Below are positions 22,301-31,562 of a DNA stretch of 64,000 nucleotides, one piece after another. This DNA comes from Peronospora farinosa. Lineage: Eukaryota > Oomycota > Peronosporomycetes > Peronosporales > Peronosporaceae. The notes below the pieces were generated by a model. That model searched no databases, was not told the DNA's origin, and was given only the letters and a program-made list of their open reading frames with translations. The first letter of the stretch is position 1; the number at the start of each line of letters is the position of its first letter. Location: assembly GCA_947646735.1 (NCBI GenBank), contig CANTFK010000799.1, forward strand, positions 1 through 64,000. The letters are read 5' to 3'. The translations under genes were made by a program, and so were the position numbers.

Positions 22301-23360
22301 ATTTCCAAACTTTGTACATTTGCAGCAGTTCACACTGACACACTCGTAGCAATTGCAACGGGATCTTAACACTAAAATCCACTTCAGCTGCTTCTTCGAC
22401 TGCCAATTTAGCATTTGCAGCTTGTTTCTCCATATGTTTTTCCTTTATTAACGGGTAGAAGATGAAACTTCGAAATAAATTGTGATGTGCTACAAACAAT
22501 GGATGTTGTTGCGGCTGAATATTTGCAAACTGCAACTCGACCGTTGCTCCATCCAAAACCATAGAATGCACTGGCAGTATCATCTGTTGCTTAAAGTTGC
22601 CATTCGTAGCCACTGTATACATTTCTTGGAATGATGTCAATGCGTAACCAAACACGTGGCTATGTCGGTTCGAGGACGTGCCTTCGTCCGGGATCATCAC
22701 CATAATCTGCACCTGTCGATCATATGTAGCCATGTTTTTGCATTCGATACTAAATCCCACTGAAAATCGAGGATTACGACTTCGATGACGTTCACTCCAG
22801 TAAGTTTCACTGTCTAATACTTGGCCAGTCCCTTTCTCTGTCTCGGTTTCCCCCATATTGGTCATCTTGTGTATCTTACTAGTCGTTGAAGTTGAAGTTG
22901 AATGTATCGAAATGTTTGTTCCAAAGTCAACAAGTGGCATTTCCCGAAAGACGCGGACTTCGACGTTCACTTCGGATGGGGATTTGGCTTGAAGTGATTT
23001 TGTATTGTTTATTGTTGTAGCGTTGCTAAACATATTAAAAGCACCACGTACTAATGTCTGAGCTGAACGTGCAGAAGATACGAGGGATGTGCCGTCTACA
23101 TTATTACAAGACACAAAGAAATGCAACGTTTTACTCTCTTCCTCGGTGTCGTATAACGGGATTTCCACGATGGAAGACGGCATAGGAGAGACATTAGGCG
23201 ACTCTGGATACGTATAGGGAGGTACGAATGACGATGTGGTGGACGTAGGGAATGATGACGCGTCGTCAAAGAACATGAGGTTTCGACTCTGACGTGCCAC
23301 CACGGCAGTGCGGAACGGAATGATGATCGTTACATCACTCTTGTAGCAAGTTGAGGTCAT
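19332..23360 (-). CDS. Inositol polyphosphate 4-phosphatase-like protein (INPP4 type) with C2-like domain
   Basis: Single exon, 1342 aa. The catalytic P-loop CKSGKDRT lies at residues 1239-1246 (Cys1239, Arg1245) and fits the Cx5R class; animal INPP4 enzymes have CKSAKDRT. Residues about 378-600 look like a C2-type domain, with a TPNPVW motif before a beta strand and the FxVFNEH and IGEVMIPL strands. An N-terminal beta-rich region (about 60-290) may be a second C2-like module. Low-complexity acidic and Ser-rich segments link the parts. The expected activity is removal of the 4-phosphate from PI(3,4)P2 on endosomal or plasma membranes. The neighbouring gene at 23579 reads the same way with a 218-bp gap. 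Confidence 0.82.
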   Translation of the reverse strand: MTSTCYKSDVTIIIPFRTAVVARQSRNLMFFDDASSFPTSTTSSFVPPYTYPESPNVSPMPSSIVEIPLYDTEEESKTLHFFVSCNNVDGTSLVSSARSAQTLVRGAFNMFSNATTINNTKSLQAKSPSEVNVEVRVFREMPLVDFGTNISIHSTSTSTTSKIHKMTNMGETETEKGTGQVLDSETYWSERHRSRNPRFSVGFSIECKNMATYDRQVQIMVMIPDEGTSSNRHSHVFGYALTSFQEMYTVATNGNFKQQMILPVHSMVLDGATVELQFANIQPQQHPLFVAHHNLFRSFIFYPLIKEKHMEKQAANAKLAVEEAAEVDFSVKIPLQLLRVCQCELLQMYKVWKCRYNYNRKKNRYFDNDAEALDFGHDVFRVQVVCGRELTIRSRASVAAAAASAMTDTEMMTESNARSSRTSFSIGMAGGREGFVNRMKSGKWGRNSRSSSVGSTDPDTADAGGETISSVHSFVVVKFEDGVYGNHEYTVGKTNTEYDTPNPVWSTNKFAATKCPHGKPNTKYHVSRTMRSRVVVSPINALKQFVFYRSSVPDQPLTGWLRFQVFNEHYGYMSGIENDLIGEVMIPLQSLRDAMVVEEETVFDDDDGTKDNTSGDHEVKSRQIVTSLTLVDWFDVRSPSTDEIFGQIQLRINILLANPLEPPNDDLLAMAPDPSSALVRRYRRVADCSPPPGDGIIESEIPLSFLYPHVLTLRKQVAEVTDMIRSSEHLVEEKKTFKSSLHKKRADIQGIPTNLHVSYLRIFRHFGSQSGLHTQIGLQTATEDLLSLEHSGAHFVSRDSSPIQECMMGPETHATVTCGAPTAHAMGLSNCGLREMELELHKFESILEKSAPQLMVGADSESNLCIPEDSFDFSYPPFEDESEVETEDDVRNSDSGVPLDEVNPLDASGSSDLSISTDASTIPTKPVLNKKASKYSIMARKAATARARALSNSRFAKRKNFRQRNQKKSDEKSAVYAKYPSLRTELADSVDPTTSMHYAVQILCRLEMLRAEYYLRKSVAVSQSVSSLVTCFMAELDLCLQERNEKVLDQMAKAGFLIGWESLISSHGKELYMISDAWVAIKCLESFSFQLCEGADMEVVVEKQDGMGYIIKVSIPSIQFSILPKRLRLGGLISVTAVLFTQGINEMQSLANMVGHSGVSIQRKINSTSFCTISEYYNRLTEMCGIGMSEVSVGSHPDEILRNLRASVESENSASKNTCILLHAADAVRSLNGGRVTYCKSGKDRTAMSTTLEQARLLVQRKRHVLQEIESGSATEYGPLEEVKEVANLMREFGTRIHIAKKNVGRFKYSFNSLQRKLLPEIYRPPMSTIQDMVTSVTARDS

Positions 23361-23578
23361 TTACATAATACTAGGAAGTAAACCGTATTTAGTGAATTGA
23401 CTAAAAAATCAAGTCAAAAAATAAAACCTCAACGTTTTGACCTCTGTTGAGTGATAATATTACCATTGTTAAGTGATGAAAGCTAAGACTAGTTACAGTA
23501 GTTGAAAGGCTATTTCCTATGTATTCGAAATTGCGGCATCTTGGCAGCACTAACAATTAAAATGTGCTTACTACATAT
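23361..23578. other. Intergenic spacer
   Basis: AT-rich spacer between two minus-strand genes. It contains the likely promoter of the INPP4-like gene and the 3' end of the hydrolase-like gene. Nothing else is seen. Confidence 0.45.
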
Positions 23579-25798
23579 CTATAGCTCGTCCTTCACCTCC
23601 ATTTCGTCTGCAAATTCTTCCACAACCTTTTCTTTCGATGCCTTCTTGCTCGATTCAGTCGGAATCGATTCCAGGTCGTCCACACCCTTAGCACGCGGTA
23701 CAACATTGGCGTTGTAAATACCCGTGTACAACGGTAGAGTGAGTTTGGTCGGGTAGACGCCTCCAAAGTAGATAGTAAGCGTAGTGGCTTCCTTCTCACC
23801 AGCTAAACCAAAGTCAGGCGGACTGGCAATACCCACAGACACTCGGATCTGGTGGTCACGCTTGACAACATATGACGTCGACTCGAAGCGGAAAACAGCC
23901 TCGTACACCTGACCAGGCACGATCTCACGCGAGTCGGCACGCTTAAACGAGTGGACGTGTGTGTCCGGGTGAATTGTCTTATGCACGGGATTCAGTAGCG
24001 CCTCCGTAATGTACGTGGTACCCGAGCGCTTGTTTTCGTTTGGAAACGGAGCAGTGTGGTCGACGTCCTCGAGATAGGCCACAAGATTAACATCAGGCTG
24101 GTCTACTGAAAAAAATAAACGAAGCTCCGCTTCGCCAGTGATTTCAATCAGCGGCAGCTCCGGAGTCAAAAACGTCGTGTAATGGTCAGCGAGCGGCGTG
24201 CGGTCGTGGTAGTAAAACGGGCGCAGACCAAACAAGTGGTCAAGCATGTTCCAGCGCGAAACTGCATCTAGCGTAGGCTTCACTGTCACGTTACGAGTCA
24301 CTTCGCTTGTCTCACGCTCCGGGGCTGCCTGAAATTTCTGACTAGCGCCAAGGTAGAACGTCTCGTCGCTCAGGTAAGTCGGCGGCCACGTATTCGACTC
24401 CTTCCAGCGGTTGTGCGCTATGGTGAAGTAATGCACAGGCAGCTCTTCCTCGAGCTTCGTGATCTTGCGGCGATTAGCATACATATGGTAGTCAAAGAAT
24501 CGACTCACTTCGTCCAAGTGGTAAAAGCACTTTTGCTTCGATTGGGCAAAAGGGTCCGCATTGTCGACACCAGCGTGACTCCATGGACCCAAAGTAAGAC
24601 GGTAGTGGGCGGCGTCCTTCTCTACAGCCTCGAGCGCTTTCTTGGGAAGCTCTGGGAGTAGTGAGGCCGTATCTGCGTCTAGCGTATTGGTCAGGTACTG
24701 GAACAGCAAGATGCTAGAGCGCGCCACGCCCATGTCAAAGAAACCAGCTGACGTCTGCACCGCAACCCCTGAAGCAGCAATCGCGCCAAGGTGGCGAATA
24801 GCATCCAGCTGTTCAGCTGTTACACCACTCGACGCCAGCTTGTCGTCACGGAAGTGCACGTTCTTAAGCTCTCGAGCTAAGTCCGGGTTCTTAGTGTGCT
24901 GGTGAATATAATTGTCAAACTTGGCGTCGTCGTCGTCCACGCGGTAGACGTTGCCGCCGAAGTGTTTCAGCATAAGTCGCGGCTTGAACGTCGGAATTTG
25001 ATCCCAACGGACCTGGGAGTCCGTAGCACGCGTGAACGATGCCCAGTCGTTTAGCGCCTTCTCATTTTTGACACCTCCAGGAAACAGCGCGTTCTGGAAT
25101 ACATCAATGGGTGCACTATTGACCGATACGGCCTTGAGTGCCGGGTGGCCACTAGCCGCTACCAATAGTGCGCCAACTCCATCGAGTCCCTGACCAAAGA
25201 CAGCAACTTCTCCATTGCTCCAAGGCTGCTTTGTGATCCACTCAATGATGTCGTAGGCATCTTGCACTTCAGCGTCGGCAAAGTCGTGAGCTTTCGTGCC
25301 GGCCGAGACGCCCGTGCCCCGCACGTCCACTGAGACCCACGCATATCCATTCGTAACAAACCTCTGCACGTAGGCATTCACCCGTGGGTTTGTAAATTTG
25401 CGCTCGTAACGTGTAAAAAGATTAAAGGGAAAATCGAGGGTGTAGCCGCGGCCGTGACGTGTCGGGAAGAGCACAGTGGGTACCTTCTCCTGTTTGTTCC
25501 AGAGATAATCAGCTAGATACGTATCGACGGCCAAGTCAATACCGTCACGCATTGCCACGTATTGTGTCTCATGATGGGTCTTTTTAGGGTCAAAGAAACG
25601 CAGTGACTCGTAACGTTTTTCACCAAACCACGAATGGTCATTCACATGCAGGTCACAAGCGATGGGGTCCTCGCGATCCGAGATATAACCGGCAAATTGA
25701 TGCGCTACATAAAGAGAAAGCATGGAGAATATGGCATTTTTCATGTAGAATTTAGTATTGGTCGCTGCTTGAGGCGGAGGCGCTGGATCTTCCGCCAT
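23579..25798 (-). CDS. CocE/X-Pro dipeptidyl-peptidase-like protein lacking the nucleophile Ser
   Basis: Single exon, 739 aa. A membrane-proximal hydrophobic stretch (about 20-38) precedes an alpha/beta-hydrolase fold of the S15/CocE family: RDGIDLAVDTYLA, VSVDVRGTGVSAG, the EVQDAYDIIEWITKQPW helix and LTLGPWSHAGV with the catalytic His. A C-terminal jelly-roll follows (LRLFFSVDQPDVNLVAYLEDV, then IRVSVGIASPPDF). At the nucleophile elbow, where the family has GxSYxG, this protein reads GQGLDG, so residue 204 is Gly rather than Ser (codon GGA). The fold is therefore clear, but ordinary serine-hydrolase chemistry should be impossible. A pseudoenzyme or binding role is inferred; a sequencing error would have to change the codon substantially. 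Confidence 0.85.
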   Translation of the reverse strand: MAEDPAPPPQAATNTKFYMKNAIFSMLSLYVAHQFAGYISDREDPIACDLHVNDHSWFGEKRYESLRFFDPKKTHHETQYVAMRDGIDLAVDTYLADYLWNKQEKVPTVLFPTRHGRGYTLDFPFNLFTRYERKFTNPRVNAYVQRFVTNGYAWVSVDVRGTGVSAGTKAHDFADAEVQDAYDIIEWITKQPWSNGEVAVFGQGLDGVGALLVAASGHPALKAVSVNSAPIDVFQNALFPGGVKNEKALNDWASFTRATDSQVRWDQIPTFKPRLMLKHFGGNVYRVDDDDAKFDNYIHQHTKNPDLARELKNVHFRDDKLASSGVTAEQLDAIRHLGAIAASGVAVQTSAGFFDMGVARSSILLFQYLTNTLDADTASLLPELPKKALEAVEKDAAHYRLTLGPWSHAGVDNADPFAQSKQKCFYHLDEVSRFFDYHMYANRRKITKLEEELPVHYFTIAHNRWKESNTWPPTYLSDETFYLGASQKFQAAPERETSEVTRNVTVKPTLDAVSRWNMLDHLFGLRPFYYHDRTPLADHYTTFLTPELPLIEITGEAELRLFFSVDQPDVNLVAYLEDVDHTAPFPNENKRSGTTYITEALLNPVHKTIHPDTHVHSFKRADSREIVPGQVYEAVFRFESTSYVVKRDHQIRVSVGIASPPDFGLAGEKEATTLTIYFGGVYPTKLTLPLYTGIYNANVVPRAKGVDDLESIPTESSKKASKEKVVEEFADEMEVKDEL

Positions 25799-26704
25799 GA
25801 TAATTAGGAATAAGATTTCGGAATGACGTAGAGTGATGACAAGTGGATATGTTTTTACAAAGGGTATAAGATGCTGGAAGGATATGACACTAAAAAGTGA
25901 TATGGATCAAGTCTCACAGTCATACAAGATCAATGATTTTTACTGAAGTAGCATTTAAAGATCCTCAAGTCAAAAACATGTAGCCATGTAGCGAGTGGCC
26001 TTCATTGACTACTATAAGTTGACATGCACTGGCACGCTGCTCATGGGCTTTATTTGATAGCTCTGCCATCTTCTCCATATCGAGATTTCATCAGCGTTTA
26101 GTGTTCATGTTACAGCAGAGTCTCTGGTTTCTTGAAAAGAGCTGCATATATTTGGAAGCCAAAACTGTTTCAAGTTCTTGTCCGTTGTCACTTTCGATCA
26201 CAATAGTCTTCGATGCTTTACTTACTCGCAATTCGACCGCATTTGTCGAAAAAAATTGTCTCGGTCGTTTTCTTTGTAAATGTCTTGGGCATCATCGGAA
26301 TCGAGGGACTTTGCGTAGGGCTCGACATCCTTGGTCTCATCGATATACGGTCACTAGAACAGAATGACGGCCTCCTGTTCTCTACAGAATGGTGCAACCA
26401 ATGTCGAGGAGAAAAGTCTTGGACGACTTTTTTGAACATCAAACGGATCTTGATTTGTACTGACTGATACGCTTCGTAGACTGCTTGTACAAGTAAAGGT
26501 ACTTAGTTAAGAACTTTCAAATAATCAGTCGGAAGTGGTTGACACCGTCTTAACAACCATGCTGCATGTCTATGGTTTCCGAATCATCGACACACGTAAG
26601 ACATCACGCACATATCCATTATTCAATGCGACAAAGTATATGAATTCGCAACATACTCTCGCGCCATTTATAAATCGACACAATCAGCAGTGGCAGACGG
26701 TCGC
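25799..26704. other. Intergenic region with short coding-like remnants
   Basis: Around 26096-26470 several minus-strand frames are open for 40-75 codons in different phases, but no single start, splice chain or domain joins them. They may be a decayed gene or chance. The remainder is AT-rich flank. Confidence 0.4.
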
Positions 26705-28954
26705 TTAGTCCACTTCGTCCAAATCCAACGCCTCATCAAAACTGTTTTCGCTCGAACCGCGACGACCAATGGTAACGTTTTCGATTGAAGATCGAATCAC
26801 TGGAGACACCGGAGGTGTCGACAACGACGACGATGAGGAAGATGGCACGGGAAAGCCCGACACCAGTCCCAATTGATTACTTGTACCGTCTGCAAGACTG
26901 CTGCTCTGTTCGTTATGTACAAAGCTCCGGACACCGCTAAGGGTCCGGCGCATCACTTCCAAAAATGTAGGAAAACCCGATGACGAATTGGAGGAAGACG
27001 ATTCCGCGGATGCATGCGATAGTCGTCCATTGTGACCATCCTCGCCATCCTCGTTACTTGGGCTAGCTACTCCGGACGCCCGTGGTTGCGATTGTTCTTC
27101 AGCCGTAGTGATTTCCGGAATCGCACCAATTGTGCCGCTCGAATATTGTGCGCTATCATCATCACTAGGCGTGCCTGGTGAAGATATTCTACCAGAAAAA
27201 GACGGAGGACGATATGCCGACCGGCCTGACTGCATGACATCCGAATGCGCGTAGCTGACACTTGATTCGTCGTCGCTATCATCATCGTTGTGGCTGAATG
27301 AAGCTCCGAAAAAGTCGTTGGACAAAAAATCATCCAGATCACGCGACACTGCACGTTGCTGCTGGTGTCGACTCGAGTCGCTAACTTGTGAGTGACTACG
27401 ATGGCGATACGATCCCAATAAAGGAACTCGACTATGATCGCCCTCGTCATCACTTACGCGGCTATCAGAATTTCGTGTGTCATTAGAGCCAAAAGAGCGT
27501 CCAATCGGGGGAGTGGAAGGCATTTGAAGAGAAACGCCTGTATCAGGGCTACTGCCTCCGTTGTTGTTGCCGCGTGTCAGCAAGGAAAGCGATGATAGCG
27601 AAGCTGGTGCGACTATCGCGTGAATGTGCACATCAATGCTACGCCTCGGCTGGTTCGACTCGCTTGCTAAGTTTGGAGAGGTAGTAATCAGATCTCGAAT
27701 AGAAAACGAGTTGTCCTGCATTCCCATTGACGTCGACACACTAGCAGTTCGTCGCTGTGAAGAACCTTCGTGTCCGCGACGCAATGCTGTCGAACGGCGT
27801 TCTTGTTGCCGCAGCGATGTGGCTCTCAATTCAGGGTACAACAATGGGTCCAAATACTGTACTGAATCCATCAACAGCCGTCCAAACCGATCAAAAAGAG
27901 GGGCTACCAAATGGGCCACCTCCGATACTTCACTGTCCCGCGCCTGTCGGTCCACTGGTATAGTCGACGAGTCAGTAGCATCGTCTACCGTTACATTCAC
28001 CGCTCTCTCTTCCCTCTGCTGTTGCTGTCGTCGTACATCCTCTTCACACAAGTCCGCAAGCTGGTCAATGTGTGGCATCATCTCACGCATCAAGTTGCGG
28101 ACTTCAATCACTGTGCAGCGTACGTCACGGCCGCCTACTTGCGGAGCACTAGGCACCCGCATGGTTGGTACAGGCGACATACGCTGTGGGTTTTGAGTAT
28201 GAAGCGTGCGTGTGCGGAAGGCTGCGATCCTGTCCGAGTCAAAGTCAATCCATTCGTTCCATCTCGTAGGCCACCCGTGGTAATGTACGAGCACTTTTCC
28301 ATCTGCAATGTCCATAACCGTGGCCTCAAGCCATTGGTTCACCGTGTCCTTCACGTCGAGCCACTGACCCACAAAAAACTGTCGCTGCTGCTCTCGTTGG
28401 GCCGTTGACAGGACGGTCCGCATGGTAAGAATGCCCTGTGTGATTGGTTCCAAGTCAAGTATCGGCTCCTGCTCTTCCGTGCTCTCAGCCGTCTCAGCCA
28501 GCACTTCCCGCAGCACTGGCAGTTGTTGGACAGAAGTGGTCGAAGCTCCTGTACGTCTCAGAGCTGAGCGGAGATTGGCCAAATTCCATGCCGGACCGTC
28601 CGCCGGCCGTCTGCTCGCGTCCGCCTCAACTGCGGCCGGCGGCTTGGCCACCAAGTGCACCGTGTGTCCATCTTGCAGGTCATAGGCGGCCAACGCAGCC
28701 CCATCCTTTAGCAACTTGCCACGATAGATCAGGCGTTGTCTCGGGGCCGGAACGGCTGTGGCTTCAGCTACTGTGGCTCGAAAATCAGTCACTGACATGG
28801 ACGACGCGACTGTTACGTCGAATACACGTTCATCCAGTGTCTTGAGTCGCAAATGCAATGCATCGTTGTGACTGGATGGAGGAAAAGGCAAAGATGACGT
28901 TGAAACGGGCGAGTCCGGGGGAGTATGGACGGATAAGTCCACGGAATTTGCCAT
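26705..28954 (-). CDS. Ubiquitin-like plus Tudor-knot domain protein
   Basis: Single exon, 749 aa. Residues about 33-105 form a ubiquitin-like fold (LHLRLKTLDERVFDVTV, QRLIYRGKLLKDG, YDLQDGHTVHLVAKP). No C-terminal GlyGly is present, so it is an integral Ubl and not a processed modifier. Residues about 196-248 match a Tudor-knot/chromo-barrel type motif (WLDVKDTVNQWLEATV, VHYHGWPTRWNEWIDF). The rest is long, Ser/Asp-rich and mostly disordered. Such Ubls usually dock to the proteasome or to chaperones, as in BAG6. That role and any chromatin-reading role for the Tudor-knot are inference. A TATATA stretch just upstream (28979-28984) may serve as a TATA element. Confidence 0.75.
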   Translation of the reverse strand: MANSVDLSVHTPPDSPVSTSSLPFPPSSHNDALHLRLKTLDERVFDVTVASSMSVTDFRATVAEATAVPAPRQRLIYRGKLLKDGAALAAYDLQDGHTVHLVAKPPAAVEADASRRPADGPAWNLANLRSALRRTGASTTSVQQLPVLREVLAETAESTEEQEPILDLEPITQGILTMRTVLSTAQREQQRQFFVGQWLDVKDTVNQWLEATVMDIADGKVLVHYHGWPTRWNEWIDFDSDRIAAFRTRTLHTQNPQRMSPVPTMRVPSAPQVGGRDVRCTVIEVRNLMREMMPHIDQLADLCEEDVRRQQQQREERAVNVTVDDATDSSTIPVDRQARDSEVSEVAHLVAPLFDRFGRLLMDSVQYLDPLLYPELRATSLRQQERRSTALRRGHEGSSQRRTASVSTSMGMQDNSFSIRDLITTSPNLASESNQPRRSIDVHIHAIVAPASLSSLSLLTRGNNNGGSSPDTGVSLQMPSTPPIGRSFGSNDTRNSDSRVSDDEGDHSRVPLLGSYRHRSHSQVSDSSRHQQQRAVSRDLDDFLSNDFFGASFSHNDDDSDDESSVSYAHSDVMQSGRSAYRPPSFSGRISSPGTPSDDDSAQYSSGTIGAIPEITTAEEQSQPRASGVASPSNEDGEDGHNGRLSHASAESSSSNSSSGFPTFLEVMRRTLSGVRSFVHNEQSSSLADGTSNQLGLVSGFPVPSSSSSSLSTPPVSPVIRSSIENVTIGRRGSSENSFDEALDLDEVD

Positions 28955-29525
28955 GTCGGATCGAATAGAACACTCACTATATATACGGTATATGCCAATA
29001 TGTTTTCAAGTTAATCGTAATTCCTAAAAACCCCAAACGATTTTGTCTATTTTTCGAAATAGGATCTATAACGGTTTCTTTGATGTAACGTACCATAAAC
29101 AATTGACTTGGTGGCTTTAGAGCCAGACATACAGTAGTCAAGTGTCCTTTGTGTAGCGCCGAACTCGCAAACATCAATCAATCGATTAAATCTATTTCTG
29201 ATACGACCCTGAGAATTTCGGTGTCGAGTCGATATTATAAACTCGCAACCTTTACTTTTGACAAAATATCGTATCAGCCTGTATGTACCTTCAAACTCGA
29301 CCTTGTTTTCTAAGAGCTACGCCCCTAGAAAGTGGTGACGGATAGATAGCGATCGTGTTGTTGCAAGTGTACGAAATGCTTTGAATTTAAAATGATAAAA
29401 AAATTTTGGCCATTAGTTTAAAGAACAAGGTTCTATATTCTAGTCATAATGGAATCTCACACTTGAAGCAGTTTATTGTGCAACAACCACCAAGAGGGAC
29501 TGGTTGGTGAGTCGCAATCAGTTTT
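28955..29525. other. Intergenic region
   Basis: AT-rich, with TATATA at 28979 close to the start of the Ubl gene. Short frames near 28977-29177 show no domains. No gene or repeat is supported. Confidence 0.45.
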
Positions 29526-30427
29526 TCAGTCGCTTTTCTTTGCTACGGAGCCGCTCGTTACCACCTTGAAAAACAACAAAAAATATGCAGCGGCGATCGA
29601 GCTGGCCACTTGGAACTGCAAGTTCTCGCCTAGCTGAGAAATGCCCCACGAACCACTGTATATACCGAGAATGACACTACAGCCTTTCGACACCACACTC
29701 ATATATTAGTCTTGGCACACAGCTATATAAAAAATAACCCACGAGTACACACCTCCGCCCAGAAACGCCAGGGTTCCACCGATGCGGTGGCCAGAATTCT
29801 TCCACTGCCAGCTGGTCTTCTTACTGCCAAAAGTCGTGACAAGTCCCTGCACGTCAAGAAAAACAAGACTTCACCACCATGTGACTACGAAGAACTGCAG
29901 TAAGAGCTCGTACCCCCAGCATGTTTAGCATGGCCAGCACTGCCGTCCCAATTGCGAGCCACGAGTGCGTGGACGTGAAGTGCTGTTTGCCAAACTTGTT
30001 TTTGGTCATGTAGGCCGCCACACCTCCGGTACTTAGCAGTAGCATTGCTAATACTTGGAAGAACATGTGCAGCTTGGAGAGGAGCACTCTGGTATCAATA
30101 ATAATATATGTGATACATTTGTGAAGAGCTAAACTGACTACATCACTGACCGTGTCCTGAAATTTGTCACACTCTTGCGTTCCAGCATCACGTACAGCCC
30201 CCTATAGATACGAGACGTTACAGTAATTCCTTATTAGTGCTACACTTTACATATAAGTTTACTATGAGGTCGCTGGCGTACAATGGGAAGCACAATAGGA
30301 AGGCGACGGCGTTAGTCGCAGGGTGCACTGCAAATAGCGACGGTGATGCCGCACATTTGGACAGGATGATGGCACAGGGTGCACCAAACAGCCCACTTAG
30401 TACTATTAGCTCCAGCTTGTTTACCAT
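29526..30427 (-). CDS. Cytochrome b561-family membrane protein, five exons (upstream paralogue A)
   Basis: Proposed exons 30427-30282, 30201-30151, 30088-29914, 29846-29749 and 29676-29526 join in frame to 206 aa. The donor of exon 4 is the least certain (GTGTGTAC region). The protein has about six membrane helices and the family landmarks: HPATN after helix 1, the short 51-bp exon encoding GLYVMLERKSV, KLHMFFQ, HFTSTHSW and the SGH segment after QWKN. The spaced His residues would hold two b-type haems. CYB561 and CYB561D proteins are transmembrane ferric or ascorbate-type reductases of endomembranes. The gene lies just downstream of a paralogue on the same strand, 117 bp away, pointing to a tandem duplication. 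Confidence 0.75.
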
Positions 30428-30543
30428 TAGGGAGGAACGATATGAAAATCAGCACATCCATACATGAGGTTTAACTGTATATTTGTATGGATTAATTGCG
30501 AATGTTTCCCCCTATCAACGAGTAATTGTGCTGCCATCGATTG

Positions 30544-31333
30544 TTATGCCACCTTGGCCACCTTAATGACTTGCGATGGACTATCACGACGTTGTGGCCA
30601 GAGCATTTTTCCCAGTAGCGTCACATGTGCTGCAATGATAAGTATTGTGACCTGGAACTGCCTCTCCAGACTAAAGTGCTTGGCCCCCCACGAGCTCGTC
30701 TGCAGTCCATAGAGCATTGTAGTGACACTTCCGATATAGACCAGCACGCCCGTTAGCACGTGAGTCTCGTCCTTCCACTGCCAATTGGCCTTCGTGCCTT
30801 CGAACGTCAATAAAATTCCCTGGAACATGTTGAGTGCAAAGAACATGCCCGTCACGAGAGCTGCCCACGAATGTGGCGTTGTCAAGTGCTGGTCACCGAC
30901 GTTACGTTTAGCAAAAAGCACTGCAACACCGGCAACAGCTACCAATACTCCAGCCAATACATTGAGCAGTAGATGCAGCTTGGTCAACCAGATACTATGA
31001 TATAGATACCCATAATTCGATCAATATGGTGTATGTTTCTATGCAAAAGAGACAATTGCGCACCGTTTTTTTTGGTTCGTTTCACTCTTTCGTTGTAACA
31101 TTGCTTGTAACGCGCTGTAAATAATGCCGATCACCAGAACAATGTGTCAACCACGAAAGATATAGATTGTATATAAGAAACTTTAGTGTGTTATACCTGG
31201 GCAAACAAATGAGCATTGCTAACGAATTCAATGCCGGGTGCAGTGCCAATAGTGACCAATCGCTGATGCAGCGTTCAAGAATGACGGCACATGGCAGTAG
31301 GAACAACATAGCACATATCGCCAATTCTGTCAT
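30544..31333 (-). CDS. Cytochrome b561-family membrane protein, three exons (paralogue B)
   Basis: Exons 31333-31197, 31114-31064 and 30994-30544 join to 212 aa. Introns 1 and 2 lie at the same positions and phases as in paralogue A, and exon 2 is 51 bp in both. The last three exons of A correspond to one uninterrupted exon here. Landmarks are HPALN, KLHLLLN, HLTTPHSW, the DETH segment and a final AAHVTLLGK helix. Six membrane helices and the haem-ligand histidines are kept. The expected role is transmembrane electron transfer across an endomembrane; the substrate is unknown. Confidence 0.8.
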
Positions 31334-31562
31334 TTTGTATCTAGTTTTTTTTTGTAGCCATAAGTAAGGTATGTTACACCAATGTATCCTTTCTGATAAT
31401 TATCCTCTCGAATATTCGCGATTAGTAATCTCGAACGTCGACTGTCTCACTTAGTCTGCGCCTGCCTCCTACGGCATTTCGTCAGCAGTTCATTATTGAA
31501 TTTGCCACCTAAACCACAAGTCAACTACATTAATTCCAACGTGACGTTGAGTCGAAACAGTA

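Noticed and set aside
26096..26470. Possible spliced gene on minus
   Set aside because: The open pieces lie in three frames and joining them needs introns of about 35 bp, too short for this genome.
27624..28408. Two long plus-strand frames
   Set aside because: Shadows of the Ubl/Tudor-knot gene, which has recognisable domains on minus.
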